This document shows positions 40,890-49,754 of a DNA stretch of 64,000 nucleotides, piece after piece. The DNA lies in contig NC_010730.1 in assembly GCF_000020325.1 (NCBI RefSeq), positions 889,501 through 953,500 of the forward strand, in the 5' to 3' direction. A model generated the notes under the pieces. It saw only the letters and a list, made by a program, of their open reading frames with translations. It was not told the origin of the DNA and searched no databases. The position numbers were made by a program, and so were the translations under genes. Within the stretch, counting starts at the first letter, position 1; each line of letters opens with the position of its first letter. This stretch comes from Sulfurihydrogenibium sp. YO3AOP1. GTDB lineage: Bacteria > Aquificota > Aquificia > Aquificales > Hydrogenothermaceae.

Positions 40890-41411
40890 TTATAACTCTG
40901 CCGTTTCTACGTTTTCTATTTCTATGTCAACATCTAACTCTTGTTTTAGCTTTTCTATCTCTCTATTAAACTCTAAAATATTCACTTCTTCCGGAAATTC
41001 TGATTCTATAAACATAATATAAAGACTATTTACCTTTTCTGTTCTTAAATCTGAGATATTTATTCCTTTGTCTGCAAGTAGTTTTGATACTTTATAAACT
41101 ATGCCTGGCTTATCAGAGCCGTAAACTGCTATATTGAAAATTGGTAATTTTTTTCTTGGTTTGTTTATAACATCCTCAGATACTTCTTTTATGATGATAG
41201 TTAAGCCTTCTTTTTCAAGCTGGCTGAATTCTTGTTTAAGATGTTCTAAGCTTTTATCTCCTTTCACAATCAGCATTATTGTAAACTCATTGTTTAATCT
41301 TGTCATTGATGAATCTTCAATGTTAAAACCGTTTTTAAATAGGATTTCAGTAACTTTTGCAACTATTCCTGGCCTATCTTCTCCAATTGCTACAATAATA
41401 AAATGATTCAT
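40890..41411 (-). CDS. Two-ACT-domain regulatory protein (GcvR-like)
   Basis: The 173 residues form two ACT domains, each opening with the typical pattern: FIIVAIGEDRPGIVAKVTEIL and NIAVYGSDKPGIVYKVSKLL. This is the layout of GcvR, which controls glycine cleavage genes in E. coli. Its place 2 nt after gcvH supports a role in glycine-linked control, although it has no DNA-binding domain. Confidence 0.85.
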   Translation of the reverse strand: MNHFIIVAIGEDRPGIVAKVTEILFKNGFNIEDSSMTRLNNEFTIMLIVKGDKSLEHLKQEFSQLEKEGLTIIIKEVSEDVINKPRKKLPIFNIAVYGSDKPGIVYKVSKLLADKGINISDLRTEKVNSLYIMFIESEFPEEVNILEFNREIEKLKQELDVDIEIENVETAEL

Positions 41412-41413
41412 AA

Positions 41414-41821
41414 TTATTCCTCTTCTTCTGTAATTGCCTCTAAATAAGCTCTATAATCATCCGCTGTCATTAAATCTTCTATTTCTGTTAGGTCTTTCAT
41501 TTGAATATCACATATCCAACCATCACCGTACGGGTCTGAGTTAATAAAAGATGGCTCATTTACTAAATCTTCGTTTATGGAGATTATCCTTCCTGTTAAC
41601 GGTGAGTATATTTCAGATACTGCTTTTATAGATTCTACCGTCGCAATAACTTCTCCGGATTCAACCTCTCTTCCTACTTCCGGCAGCTCAATAAAAACAA
41701 CGTCGCCAAGCTGACTTTGTGCATAGTCTGTAATGCCAATAGTTGCAACATCATTCTCTATCTTTACCCATATATGTTCTTTTGTGTAATACAATTCATC
41801 TAATATCTTATACTCTCTCAA
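41414..41821 (-). CDS. gcvH: Glycine cleavage system H protein
   Basis: GcvH carries the lipoyl arm between the glycine cleavage enzymes. The 135 residues show EHIWVKIENDVATIGITDYAQ, LGDVVFIELPEVG, and the lipoylated Lys66 in ESIKAVSEIYSP. It follows lpd by 49 nt. The other gcv genes (P, T) are not in the window. In sulfur oxidizers, GcvH-like proteins can also serve sHdr systems, but no hdr genes lie nearby. Confidence 0.94.
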   Translation of the reverse strand: MREYKILDELYYTKEHIWVKIENDVATIGITDYAQSQLGDVVFIELPEVGREVESGEVIATVESIKAVSEIYSPLTGRIISINEDLVNEPSFINSDPYGDGWICDIQMKDLTEIEDLMTADDYRAYLEAITEEEE

Positions 41822-41869
41822 AGTTTTCCTCCTTTATTTTTTTCTAATTAGATTATATCAGAAATTAAT

Positions 41870-43249
41870 TTAGAAAAGCTTACCAATAGCAACATCATAG
41901 GAAGCATAAGCAAATATTTCTGTTAATGATGGATGGAAGTAAATAAAGTCATGAACTTGTTTAGCCGTGTATTTTTCTTTGATAAAGGTTGATATTGTAT
42001 GAATTAACTCTGATGCACCACTGCCGACAACATCCGCTCCAACAATTATTTCAGAGTCTTTTTCAAAATACAATCTTACGTAGCCCTCTGGCTCAAGTTC
42101 GTCTACCGCCTTTTCGTTAAATCTGTATGTATAATATCCTGAAATAAGCTCAACTCCTTTTTCTTTTGCAAGCTCTTCGTTTAAGCCAATATGTCCTATC
42201 TCGTAAGCTGAGAAAATAGCCCAAGGAACTAAATCGTAGTTTGGAGATTCTTTTTCTTGTGATGTTATGTTATGTAAAGCTATTTTTGCTTCGTATCCGG
42301 CAACATGAGCAAGCATTGGAGAATTTATAACATCTCCTATAGCGTAAATATTTTCATAGTTTGTCTGTAAATATTCATTTACTTTGATAAATCTTTTACT
42401 GTCTTTTTCTATGCCTATGGTGTCTATATCTAAAGTGTTTGGCTTTCTTCCAACTGTCAGAAGAATCTTTTCAACGTTTACAACTTCACCGTTAGAAAGT
42501 TTAACGTCAATAGAATTATCTTTTATCTGATAGCTTTCAACCGTTGCCTGGAAGTAAGTTTTAATTCCAAGGGATTTGAATTTTCTCAATAAATACTTTG
42601 AAATCTCCTGAGAAATTATGTTTGATGGTAATAATCTATCTTGAAGCTCTGTTAAATAAACATCACAGCCGTATATTTTTGCAATGTATCCAATCTCACA
42701 CCCAGCTACGCCACCACCAACAATAAGCATACTTTTTGGAAGTATATTTAATCTTTCCATGTAATCTTCCGTAGTGATTATATAATTGCCATCTGGCACT
42801 AAATTTCCAACAGATGCAGGAACAGAACCAGTAGCAATAATAATATTCTTTCCTTCTATTATTTCAAAGGTTGAATCCTCTTTTACAATCTGTACTTTGT
42901 TTTTGTCTACAATTTTACCAACACCTTTATAAACAGGAACTTTTTTTGATTTTAAAAGCTGTGCTAAAGAGTTTCTTAAAAAGCTGATGGATGAATTTTT
43001 GCTTTCAAAGGCTTTTGAATAGTTAAGACTAAAATCTTTTATATCTATTCCATACTCTTTCAATTTTGACAACTTTTCTATCTGATAAGCTCCGCTTCTT
43101 AAATATTTTGTAGGAATGCAGGCTCTATTAAGACAGTTTCCGCCAAGTTTGTCTTTTTCAACGACGGCAATGTTTAAATTTTTTCTCAGTGCTGTAAGAA
43201 TAGCCTCATAACCCCCCGGTCCGGTTCCGATGATTATCAAATCGTACAT
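41870..43249 (-). CDS. lpd: Dihydrolipoyl dehydrogenase
   Basis: The flavoprotein reoxidizes dihydrolipoyl arms with NAD. It has the FAD motif GTGPGGYEAI, the redox pair in GGNCLNRACIPTK (CxxxxC; unusual residues around it compared with GGTCLNVGCIPSK), the NAD motif GGGVAGCEIGYI, and the C-terminal HPSLTE. The frame starts at 43255 (TTG), but ATG 43249 with GAGG 8 nt upstream is better (459 residues). Directly before gcvH. Confidence 0.92.
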   Translation of the reverse strand: MYDLIIIGTGPGGYEAILTALRKNLNIAVVEKDKLGGNCLNRACIPTKYLRSGAYQIEKLSKLKEYGIDIKDFSLNYSKAFESKNSSISFLRNSLAQLLKSKKVPVYKGVGKIVDKNKVQIVKEDSTFEIIEGKNIIIATGSVPASVGNLVPDGNYIITTEDYMERLNILPKSMLIVGGGVAGCEIGYIAKIYGCDVYLTELQDRLLPSNIISQEISKYLLRKFKSLGIKTYFQATVESYQIKDNSIDVKLSNGEVVNVEKILLTVGRKPNTLDIDTIGIEKDSKRFIKVNEYLQTNYENIYAIGDVINSPMLAHVAGYEAKIALHNITSQEKESPNYDLVPWAIFSAYEIGHIGLNEELAKEKGVELISGYYTYRFNEKAVDELEPEGYVRLYFEKDSEIIVGADVVGSGASELIHTISTFIKEKYTAKQVHDFIYFHPSLTEIFAYASYDVAIGKLF

Positions 43250-43362
43250 GGTCAAAACCTCAAATATAAGTTGTTTTTATAATTATAACTTAAATACGTC
43301 GGGCGAGAAATTCAAAAGATTAGGCTGCTCCAAAAAAGTTTTTGATAAAGATATAATCTTGC

Positions 43363-43443
43363 CTGTAATTCTGAGTGAAGCGAAGAATTTCTTTTTTCTC
43401 AATTTTTAGAAGAGGAGATACTTCGGAATAAAGTCCTCAGGAT
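43363..43443. repeat. Dispersed hairpin repeat unit
   Basis: TGTAATTCTGAGTGAAGCG... (43363-43392) and AGAGGAGATACTTCGG...CAGGATG (43410-43443) form a reverse unit. Just downstream GTCAAGTACAAAAATTTTCA (about 43459) is the reverse complement of a stretch at about 11050-11070, a further small repeat. Confidence 0.8.
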
Positions 43444-43547
43444 GTTCTATGTTAAATGTCAAGTACAAAAATTTTCATCAAATGATTAGTTTACCATATC
43501 CTCTTTTCCAGCATTCAACTTATTCTCTTTTTCCTATTTTATAAACT

Positions 43548-44156
43548 TTATATCCCAAGCTCCTGTTTAAAGGCTTCGTTTACATCGCAGTATTTTCTTG
43601 TAGCTCTAAATTCATTAATTTTATTGAAGGAAAATCTATCATCAGTATCGTCATATTGAAGCTCATAAATAGTGAATTTAACAGTATCTTTATCGGCATA
43701 CGTTTTTTCTCCTGATAAGTAGCGTTCAGCTTTAATTAAGTAGACTTTTTTACTGTTTTTTATTTTAACTAATCTAAAATCTCTTAATATACAATCAGCT
43801 CCTTCATGAGTAAATAATTGATATTCTTCTTTGTCAGGCAGTTGACCGATTGAAATTATATCCAATCTCTTGATATTTGATTTCTCTTGACTATCTATCT
43901 TCCTTGATAAATAAAAGGAAATTACAGAAAACGTATGAGCAGAGATATTGTTTCTATAACCTTTTACAATAATATCTTTTTCTCCGTCCCCATCTAAATC
44001 AAGATAATTTAGTCCATTAGAAATAACGGTTGACCAAGTTATACTTTGCTTTAAAGTTTCTATCTTTTCTTTCTCCTCACTAAACCCATGCTTTGGCAAG
44101 ATAAACAATATAAAAACTAATAAAATCCGGAAAATTTTGAGTCTTCTCATATGCAC
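43548..44156 (-). CDS. Exported protein, possibly CarG-like
   Basis: The 202-residue protein has a signal peptide (about residues 1-26, ending HGFS) and then LDLDGDGEKDIIVKGYRNN, GADCILRDFRLVK and YCDVNEAFKQELG. The Asp-rich DxDGDG loop should bind calcium. The combination resembles the carbapenem self-resistance CarG-like family, as far as I recall it, but the functional label should not be transferred. It stands alone, next to another secreted unknown. Confidence 0.6.
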   Translation of the reverse strand: MHMRRLKIFRILLVFILFILPKHGFSEEKEKIETLKQSITWSTVISNGLNYLDLDGDGEKDIIVKGYRNNISAHTFSVISFYLSRKIDSQEKSNIKRLDIISIGQLPDKEEYQLFTHEGADCILRDFRLVKIKNSKKVYLIKAERYLSGEKTYADKDTVKFTIYELQYDDTDDRFSFNKINEFRATRKYCDVNEAFKQELGI

Positions 44157-44352
44157 TCCTCCTTTTTGAAAAATTTTAATTAAAATTAAATATTAGAGCA
44201 ATCATTTTTGACTTTAATACAGATACGTCTTTTATTTGCTATGATATTTTGTAAATAATTCTTTTTCCCTGCTCGGAAAATAGTAGTATAGATAATCATA
44301 ATTTTTTTATTTTCTGCATAAATCAAAACTTAAATTACTTACACCTCTTTTT

Positions 44353-44859
44353 TCAGTATTCTATGTGTTTTTCATCTATTTCTATTGAATTTTCTAGCAC
44401 TCCTATATTATATTTTTTCCCATTCATATCATAGACTTCAAAATATTCACACTCTGGACAATTTCCTCCACGATAATAGTCGAACATTACAAACCATTTA
44501 CCAGTAGGACTTTTGTAACAAGTTATATGTGTTATAACGTAAGGCAATATTCTTTCCCCTTTTATTAACTTCCTTGTTTTTGGATCTATATTTAATAGAA
44601 GAAATCTTTCACTTTTAATTTTAGGCGAGGTAGAATTTATTTTCTTTTTCCCTATAATGATATATTGATTATCAGCTACACAAAAAGGCGGTAAAGCTTC
44701 ACGATAAATACAGTGTGTAATTACCTTAACATCAACCCCTCCACAACTAAAATCTGTTTGAACTGTATAGTTTTGCTTAATATCCTCACTCCAACTTTGC
44801 CCCTGCAAAACAATTAATATAAAAATTGGTATTACCCAAGACTTTCTAAACCATCTCAT
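44353..44859 (-). CDS. Exported protein of unknown function, cysteine-containing
   Basis: From ATG 44859 (168 residues; the frame runs to 44886) there is a signal peptide (MRWFRKSWVIPIFILIVLQG, cleaved near QSWS) and a mature part with six cysteines, including CGG, CIYR, and a CPEC pair in RGGNCPECEYFEVY. No family recognised. GGGGGTAAAAC lies before the ATG. It is followed 196 nt later by the other secreted unknown. Confidence 0.55.
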   Translation of the reverse strand: MRWFRKSWVIPIFILIVLQGQSWSEDIKQNYTVQTDFSCGGVDVKVITHCIYREALPPFCVADNQYIIIGKKKINSTSPKIKSERFLLLNIDPKTRKLIKGERILPYVITHITCYKSPTGKWFVMFDYYRGGNCPECEYFEVYDMNGKKYNIGVLENSIEIDEKHIEY

Positions 44860-44921
44860 ATTAAGTTTTACCCCCAATATAAACACTTTTTTATCTATGA
44901 GATATTATACTTTAAGTCTTC

Positions 44922-47048
44922 TCACCTAATCAAAGTGTAAATCACAAAGCTAACAATCCAAGCAGATGTAAAGTTTATCAAAATAGATATAAACATCCAT
45001 CTATAACTGTTTAGTTCTTGTTTTATTGCAAAAACTGTTGCAAGACATGGAGTGTATAAAAGCAAGAAAGCTAAAAAAGAGTAAGCTTGAGCAGGTGTAA
45101 AACTTTCTTTCAATACAGAGCCAAGACCTTTAAACTCATCCTCTTCTTTTTCTGTTTTTACAAGCCCAAAAGTAGAAGCCAAATCTTTAAAAAGACTTAC
45201 ATTAGCATCTATAAAGCCGCTAAAAATCTCATTTAACCCTTCTTGAAAGGATAAACTTTTCTTTTCTTCCTTCAGCTCTTCTCCAACATAAATATTACTC
45301 ATTGTTGATAGTACTACTTCCTTAGCTACAAAACCAGAAAATAATGAAGCTGTCGCTTGCCAAGTTCCAAATCCAATAGGCTCAAAAATTACCGATACTT
45401 TTTGAGAAACCTGAGCAAGTAAAGACTCATCTTTTTTAGCTCCAAAAGGAATGTTTGTTAAAAACCAAACTATGATTGAGGTTGCAAAAATAAACGTTCC
45501 AGCTTCAACAATAAAAGATTTTACACGTACCCAAGCATTGTTTAGAATGTATTTAAGCGTTGGCATTCTGTAAGGTGGTAGCTCTAAAATGAAAACTTCA
45601 GACTTTGTTTTAAAATAAAACTTATTAAGCAGTGTCGCTACAATTACAGCAACTAAAATCCCAATCAGATAAAGAGAGAATATAACTAAACCTTTTTGAT
45701 TTTCAAAGAAAACGCTTACAAAAAATGCAAAAACTGTTAATCTTGCTCCACAAGACATAAAAGGAATCATTAAAGCTGTAAGGATTTTTTCTTTTTGGCT
45801 TTCAATCGTCCTTGTTGCATAAACAGCAGGAACGTTACAACCAAAACCAAGAAGCAGTGGAATAAAAGATTTTCCGCTCAATCCAAAGCTACTCATAAAC
45901 CTATCCATCAAAAACGCTGCACGGGATATATACCCACTTCCTTCTAAAAAAGAAATGACTATATACAGCACAAAAAGCACCGGAACAAAAGTAATAACAA
46001 ATCCAACTCCACCTATTACAGCATCTGCCACAAAAGATTTAATAAACTCCGACGCATTTAAAGACTCTAAAATCTGTAAAGCCCAGATACCAATCACTTC
46101 CAAAACTTTGTTTAGAAAATCAACGTAAGGAGAAGAAAATTTAAAGGTAATCTCAAAAGAAAGCCAAACCAAAAATAAAAATATTGGAATGCCAAAGTAT
46201 TTATGTAAAAAGATTTTATCTAAAAATAATGAACCTTCTACTGTATTAACCGGCTCTTTTTTTACAGTTTGCTCGTAGATGCCTAACACTATCCCGTATC
46301 TTTCTTCAATAATCAAAGTCTTAACGTCTTTTCCATAGATGCTTTTAATTTTTTCTCTTAATTTTTCTAACTCTTGCGCAAGTGCATCGGAAAGATTATC
46401 TTTTAGACTTCCTTCTAAAAGAGATACTGCTAAATAGCGTTTAGGATACAAGTTCAAAAGAACAGGTTGATAAATCTCTACAAGTTTTAAAACTTCTTTT
46501 AAATACTTCTCAAATTCTACTTCAAAATGCTCACATTGGACAAACTTTTTATTTTCATATACTTGTATGATTTTATCTAAAATCTCATCAATTCCAAGCC
46601 TTTTTTTAGCTGATGCAGGAATTACAGGACTGCATAAAAGATTTTCAAGCTTTTTAAAGTCAACAGATATTCCTTTTTCTACCGCCTCATCCCATATATT
46701 TAATACTACTAAGATCGGAATCTCAAACTCTAATAACTGAGTTGTTAGATATAAATTTCTTTTTAGATTTGTAGAGTCTAAGATATTTAAAATCACATCC
46801 GGTTTTTCATTTAATAGATAATCAACCGTTATTTTTTCTTCTGCTGTTTGATTTCTTAGGCTGTAAATACCCGGTAAGTCAACAAATCTGATGATATAAT
46901 CTTTATAAGTAATAGTTGCTTCTTTTTTTTCTATCGTAACGCCCGGCCAGTTGCCAACTTTTAAATCAGTTCCGGCAATTTCATTAAGTAGAGCGGTTTT
47001 TCCAACGTTTGGGTTTCCTATTAAAGCAACTTTTATTTCTTTTAACAT
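44922..47048 (-). CDS. feoB: Ferrous iron transporter B
   Basis: FeoB imports Fe(II). The 708 residues hold the N-terminal G domain (GNPNVGKTALLNEIAG, VDLPGIYSL, LNIWD in place of the usual NMxD) and a helical membrane part with two Gate repeats and TPCLATVFAIKQE near the end. It overlaps feoA by 7 nt. The short CCCCCT-type FeoC is not seen. Confidence 0.95.
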   Translation of the reverse strand: MLKEIKVALIGNPNVGKTALLNEIAGTDLKVGNWPGVTIEKKEATITYKDYIIRFVDLPGIYSLRNQTAEEKITVDYLLNEKPDVILNILDSTNLKRNLYLTTQLLEFEIPILVVLNIWDEAVEKGISVDFKKLENLLCSPVIPASAKKRLGIDEILDKIIQVYENKKFVQCEHFEVEFEKYLKEVLKLVEIYQPVLLNLYPKRYLAVSLLEGSLKDNLSDALAQELEKLREKIKSIYGKDVKTLIIEERYGIVLGIYEQTVKKEPVNTVEGSLFLDKIFLHKYFGIPIFLFLVWLSFEITFKFSSPYVDFLNKVLEVIGIWALQILESLNASEFIKSFVADAVIGGVGFVITFVPVLFVLYIVISFLEGSGYISRAAFLMDRFMSSFGLSGKSFIPLLLGFGCNVPAVYATRTIESQKEKILTALMIPFMSCGARLTVFAFFVSVFFENQKGLVIFSLYLIGILVAVIVATLLNKFYFKTKSEVFILELPPYRMPTLKYILNNAWVRVKSFIVEAGTFIFATSIIVWFLTNIPFGAKKDESLLAQVSQKVSVIFEPIGFGTWQATASLFSGFVAKEVVLSTMSNIYVGEELKEEKKSLSFQEGLNEIFSGFIDANVSLFKDLASTFGLVKTEKEEDEFKGLGSVLKESFTPAQAYSFLAFLLLYTPCLATVFAIKQELNSYRWMFISILINFTSAWIVSFVIYTLIR

Positions 47049-47272
47049 TTTTCTTCCACCAAGATTTTATAAGCTTCTGTTCTTCGTAGTGCAAGACAAT
47101 AATCATGAAGTTTTATTTTTATAGGTCCACCAAAAGGTGCTACTTGTATAAGTTCTAATTCCGTTCCGGGTAGTATGCCAAGTTCAAAAAGTTTTAGCTT
47201 CAAAGCCTCATCCATATCCACATCTTTCACAACAGCCTTACAACCTTCCTTTATATCTAATAGTCTTTTCAT
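47042..47272 (-). CDS. feoA: Ferrous iron transport protein A
   Basis: A 76-residue SH3-like protein with KLFELGILPGTELELIQ and ALRRTEAYKILVE, normal for FeoA, which supports FeoB. A Fur-box-like palindrome (47286-47304) lies 14 nt before its start, so feoAB is probably iron-controlled. Confidence 0.93.
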   Translation of the reverse strand: MKRLLDIKEGCKAVVKDVDMDEALKLKLFELGILPGTELELIQVAPFGGPIKIKLHDYCLALRRTEAYKILVEEKC

Positions 47273-47285
47273 CTTCTTCCTTTAA

Positions 47286-47304
47286 ATTAAGATTTAATCT
47301 CAAT
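47286..47304 (-). promoter_or_regulatory. Fur-box-like palindrome upstream of feoA
   Basis: ATTAAGATTTAATCTCAAT differs at one position from the perfect palindrome found at 54385. Read as 7-1-7 (TAAGATT-T-AATCTCA), it keeps most bases of the classical Fur half-site TGATAAT..ATTATCA. It lies 14 nt before feoA, in the place where a repressor would act. Confidence 0.7.
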
Positions 47305-47324
47305 AATATTTATTATATGCTAAA

Positions 47325-48038
47325 TCAAAAGAATCTGTATGTCAAACCGCCATAGAAAGAATAATCATTTTCTCCAGTAAAGTTTTTACCTATTCCAATA
47401 CCTATCTCTATTTTACCCTTAGAATATCCTACACCAATCAATCCACCTTTTTCTGTTTGGCTACTGTAATTAGAAAGATAAAAGCTTGTTATTACACTGA
47501 AATTATCGTTAATGTTATACTCCCCGGAAACAGACTGAAAAATTTCATTTTGTCCAACTATTCTATTTTTATGAACCATGAAAGATGAGTTTGCATAAAA
47601 AGTAAATTTATCAACTTCTAACTGAGAAATCAAAGTAATTCCATAGCTTAAATGACGTTCGCTAAAATCGCTATCTCTCTTTACAGGTATTCCAAGAAAT
47701 GGCTTTATAGCAAACTTTAAATTTTCTCTCTCAAAAAATCTATACTTTACTTCAACAAAAGGGTCTGATATATCTGAGTAAGTGTTTTCATAATTTTTTA
47801 AGTATCCAAAAGGAATGTTTAAAGCTATGTCTGTTTTATCGTTATATCCATACGTAAAGTTAAAAATATAACTGCCTTCTCTATCTTCTGTGTTTTTTGT
47901 GTAAAAAAAGTAATTTTCATTTTGAGAATTTCCTGTTCCAAGCGTTTCTGTATCATCCCATATAAGAGCCTTTTTACCAGCAAATGCAAAGCTTGGGATA
48001 ATCAATAATGATAGTGAATAAATTAAATACTTCTTCAT
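47325..48038 (-). CDS. Predicted outer-membrane beta-barrel protein
   Basis: The 237-residue protein has a signal peptide (MKKYLIYSLSLLIIPSFAFA) and alternating amphipathic strands, ending in GGLTYRFF, a C-terminal Phe typical of barrels inserted by BamA. FNFTYGYNDKTDIALNIPFGYLK and GLIGVGYSKGKIEIGIGIG are strand pairs. It may be a small porin or receptor. Its start overlaps the upstream 60-residue gene by 4 nt, and feoA lies 52 nt downstream, so it sits in the iron cluster. Confidence 0.7.
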   Translation of the reverse strand: MKKYLIYSLSLLIIPSFAFAGKKALIWDDTETLGTGNSQNENYFFYTKNTEDREGSYIFNFTYGYNDKTDIALNIPFGYLKNYENTYSDISDPFVEVKYRFFERENLKFAIKPFLGIPVKRDSDFSERHLSYGITLISQLEVDKFTFYANSSFMVHKNRIVGQNEIFQSVSGEYNINDNFSVITSFYLSNYSSQTEKGGLIGVGYSKGKIEIGIGIGKNFTGENDYSFYGGLTYRFF

Positions 48039-48217
48039 TTACGAAAACCTCCTCTTTGTATAGTTTCTGAAGTTTGCATATTTTGTAAAGTCGTCAGTAT
48101 CTTATAATAAGATTCAAAGATCTCAATTTTTCTTTCTTTGGAGTCTAAGGAAGCAATAACTTTTGAATAAACTTTTGCCAACTCTTCTACTCTTTCAATC
48201 AATTCTTTTGAATGCAT
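48035..48217 (-). CDS. Small helical protein, paralogue 1 (60 residues)
   Basis: From ATG 48217 the protein begins MHSKELIERVEELAKVYSKV and is charged and fully helical in appearance, with a YYKILTTLQ stretch. GGAGG lies 8 nt upstream; the frame extends to 48346 but through the operator region, so I reject that. A near-identical copy lies at 54166-54345. A Fur-box-like site is 27 nt upstream. No known family. Confidence 0.75.
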   Translation of the reverse strand: MHSKELIERVEELAKVYSKVIASLDSKERKIEIFESYYKILTTLQNMQTSETIQRGGFRK

Positions 48218-48243
48218 TGCCAAACCTCCAAAAATTATTAGAA

Positions 48244-48262
48244 ATTGAGATTTATTCTCAAT
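48244..48262 (-). promoter_or_regulatory. Fur-box-like palindrome upstream of small paralogue 1
   Basis: ATTGAGATTTATTCTCAAT differs at one base from the perfect 54385 copy. It lies in the divergent spacer shared by the small gene (left) and the porin (right). A shorter TGATTTTAATCA (48283-48294) palindrome lies between it and the next copy. Confidence 0.7.
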
Positions 48263-48328
48263 TAAAATTTTAAAAGAGAAAATGATTTTAATCACAAATA
48301 TTTTATGATTTAAAGGTGAATTAGTCAT

Positions 48329-48347
48329 ATTGAAATTCAATCTCAAA
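48329..48347 (+). promoter_or_regulatory. Fur-box-like palindrome upstream of the porin
   Basis: ATTGAAATTCAATCTCAAA matches the 54385 palindrome at 16 of 19 positions. It lies 41 nt before the porin ATG, so the divergent spacer has one site for each direction. Confidence 0.6.
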
Positions 48348-48388
48348 TTTTAAAATAATTTACGAAAAAATTTTAGGAGGTAATCATT

Positions 48389-49744
48389 ATGAGGAAAACA
48401 TTATTATCTATGGCTTTATTATCTTCTGTAGCGTTAGCTCATGCTTCGGAAGATAAAATTAAAATACTTGAAGACCAGATAAAACTTCTTCAAGAAGAAG
48501 TACAAAAACTAAAACAAGAACAAGCTTCCGTTAAAGAAGTAAAAGAGGAGAATGAATCTATAAAAGAAGAGCTTAGAAAGTTAAAAATAGAGATAGCTAT
48601 GCCAGAGCTTGAAGTTAAATCTTACTATGGAATGGGTCCCGCTGCATCTAAGGCGATGTTTAATCAGAAAGGTGTATCTATTGGTGGATACGGAGAAATC
48701 CACTTTGTTCATAACCCGGATAAAAAACCAAAAAACACCATAGATGCCAAAAGACTAATCCTCTACTTTGGTTATGCCTTCAATGAAAAGCTAAAATTCA
48801 ACTCAGAGATTGAATGGGAGCATGCATTCGTAGAAGGAAAAGAGGAAAGCGGAGAGACTGCAGTAGAGTTTGCTTTTATAGATTACAACTTTAGTCAAAA
48901 GTTAGGATTAAGAGGAGGATTACTTCTTATACCTGTAGGTATTGTTAATGAATATCATGAACCACCTACTTTCCCAAGCGTTGATAGGCCATATCTTGAA
49001 AGAAACATAATTCCTTCCACATGGCGTGAACTTGGTTTTGGTGCATATGGAAAACTGGGAAATTTAGAGTATAAAGCCTACATAACAAATGGACTAAAAC
49101 CTAACGAGGAAGCAGGTGAGAAAGTGGAAAAAGGGGAAATTCTAAAAGGATTTAGACAAAATGGTTTTAAGGCGGCTTCTGACCAGATAGCTTTTACTGG
49201 TAGGCTTGACTATAATTTGCCGATTAATTTAAAAGTAGGTATTAGTGGTTTCTTTGGAGGCGTACAGGATGATGAGGGGAATAAATTAGGTAGTATTAAT
49301 CTTTTATTTCCCCACCTTTGGTGGCAGTACAGGGGATGGGATCTTAGATTGGTAGGAGCATACGGAACTACTTCTGGAGCAGATAAGATATCCCAGGGGA
49401 TAAGCACAAACCCTGTATGTCAACTTGGCGATACCACCCAGTGTACCACATTTCCTAAAAAGTTTTACGGATTTTATACACAGGTAGCATACGATGTGTT
49501 AAAGTTTTTCAAAGTATCTGACCAGCAACTAAATTTATTTGGCATCTATGAAAACTACGATACCCATGCCAGCGTCCCAGAGGGCTTTGAAAAACCAGAA
49601 GGACATAAAGTGGAAGTATATAATATAGGACTCTCATACAAGCCGCATCCTTTAGTAGCATTAAAAGCTGATTATGTTCGCTTTTCACCGCATGATGCAA
49701 AAAAACAAAATCTTTATAGATTTGCTATCGGATGGATGTTTTAG
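48389..49744 (+). CDS. Porin with N-terminal coiled coil
   Basis: The 451-residue protein has a signal peptide (MRKTLLSMALLSSVALAHA), a coiled coil at about 22-70 (IKILEDQIKLLQEEVQKL), then a barrel (IGGYGEIHFV, GLRGGLLLIPVGIVNEYHEPP) ending in FAIGWMF with the C-terminal Phe. This is the layout of trimeric porins. The 3' half is much richer in G+C than the 5' half (52% in 49321-49380 by count, against 27% in 48541-48600), suggesting a mosaic. Its stop lies within the ribosome binding site of the next gene. Confidence 0.85.
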   Translation: MRKTLLSMALLSSVALAHASEDKIKILEDQIKLLQEEVQKLKQEQASVKEVKEENESIKEELRKLKIEIAMPELEVKSYYGMGPAASKAMFNQKGVSIGGYGEIHFVHNPDKKPKNTIDAKRLILYFGYAFNEKLKFNSEIEWEHAFVEGKEESGETAVEFAFIDYNFSQKLGLRGGLLLIPVGIVNEYHEPPTFPSVDRPYLERNIIPSTWRELGFGAYGKLGNLEYKAYITNGLKPNEEAGEKVEKGEILKGFRQNGFKAASDQIAFTGRLDYNLPINLKVGISGFFGGVQDDEGNKLGSINLLFPHLWWQYRGWDLRLVGAYGTTSGADKISQGISTNPVCQLGDTTQCTTFPKKFYGFYTQVAYDVLKFFKVSDQQLNLFGIYENYDTHASVPEGFEKPEGHKVEVYNIGLSYKPHPLVALKADYVRFSPHDAKKQNLYRFAIGWMF

Positions 49745-49754
49745 GAGGGTGAAT

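Noticed and set aside
48218-48346. Long N-terminal extension of small paralogue 1
   Set aside because: It runs through both operator-like sites; the ATG at 48217 has GGAGG, and paralogue 2 begins at the matching residue.
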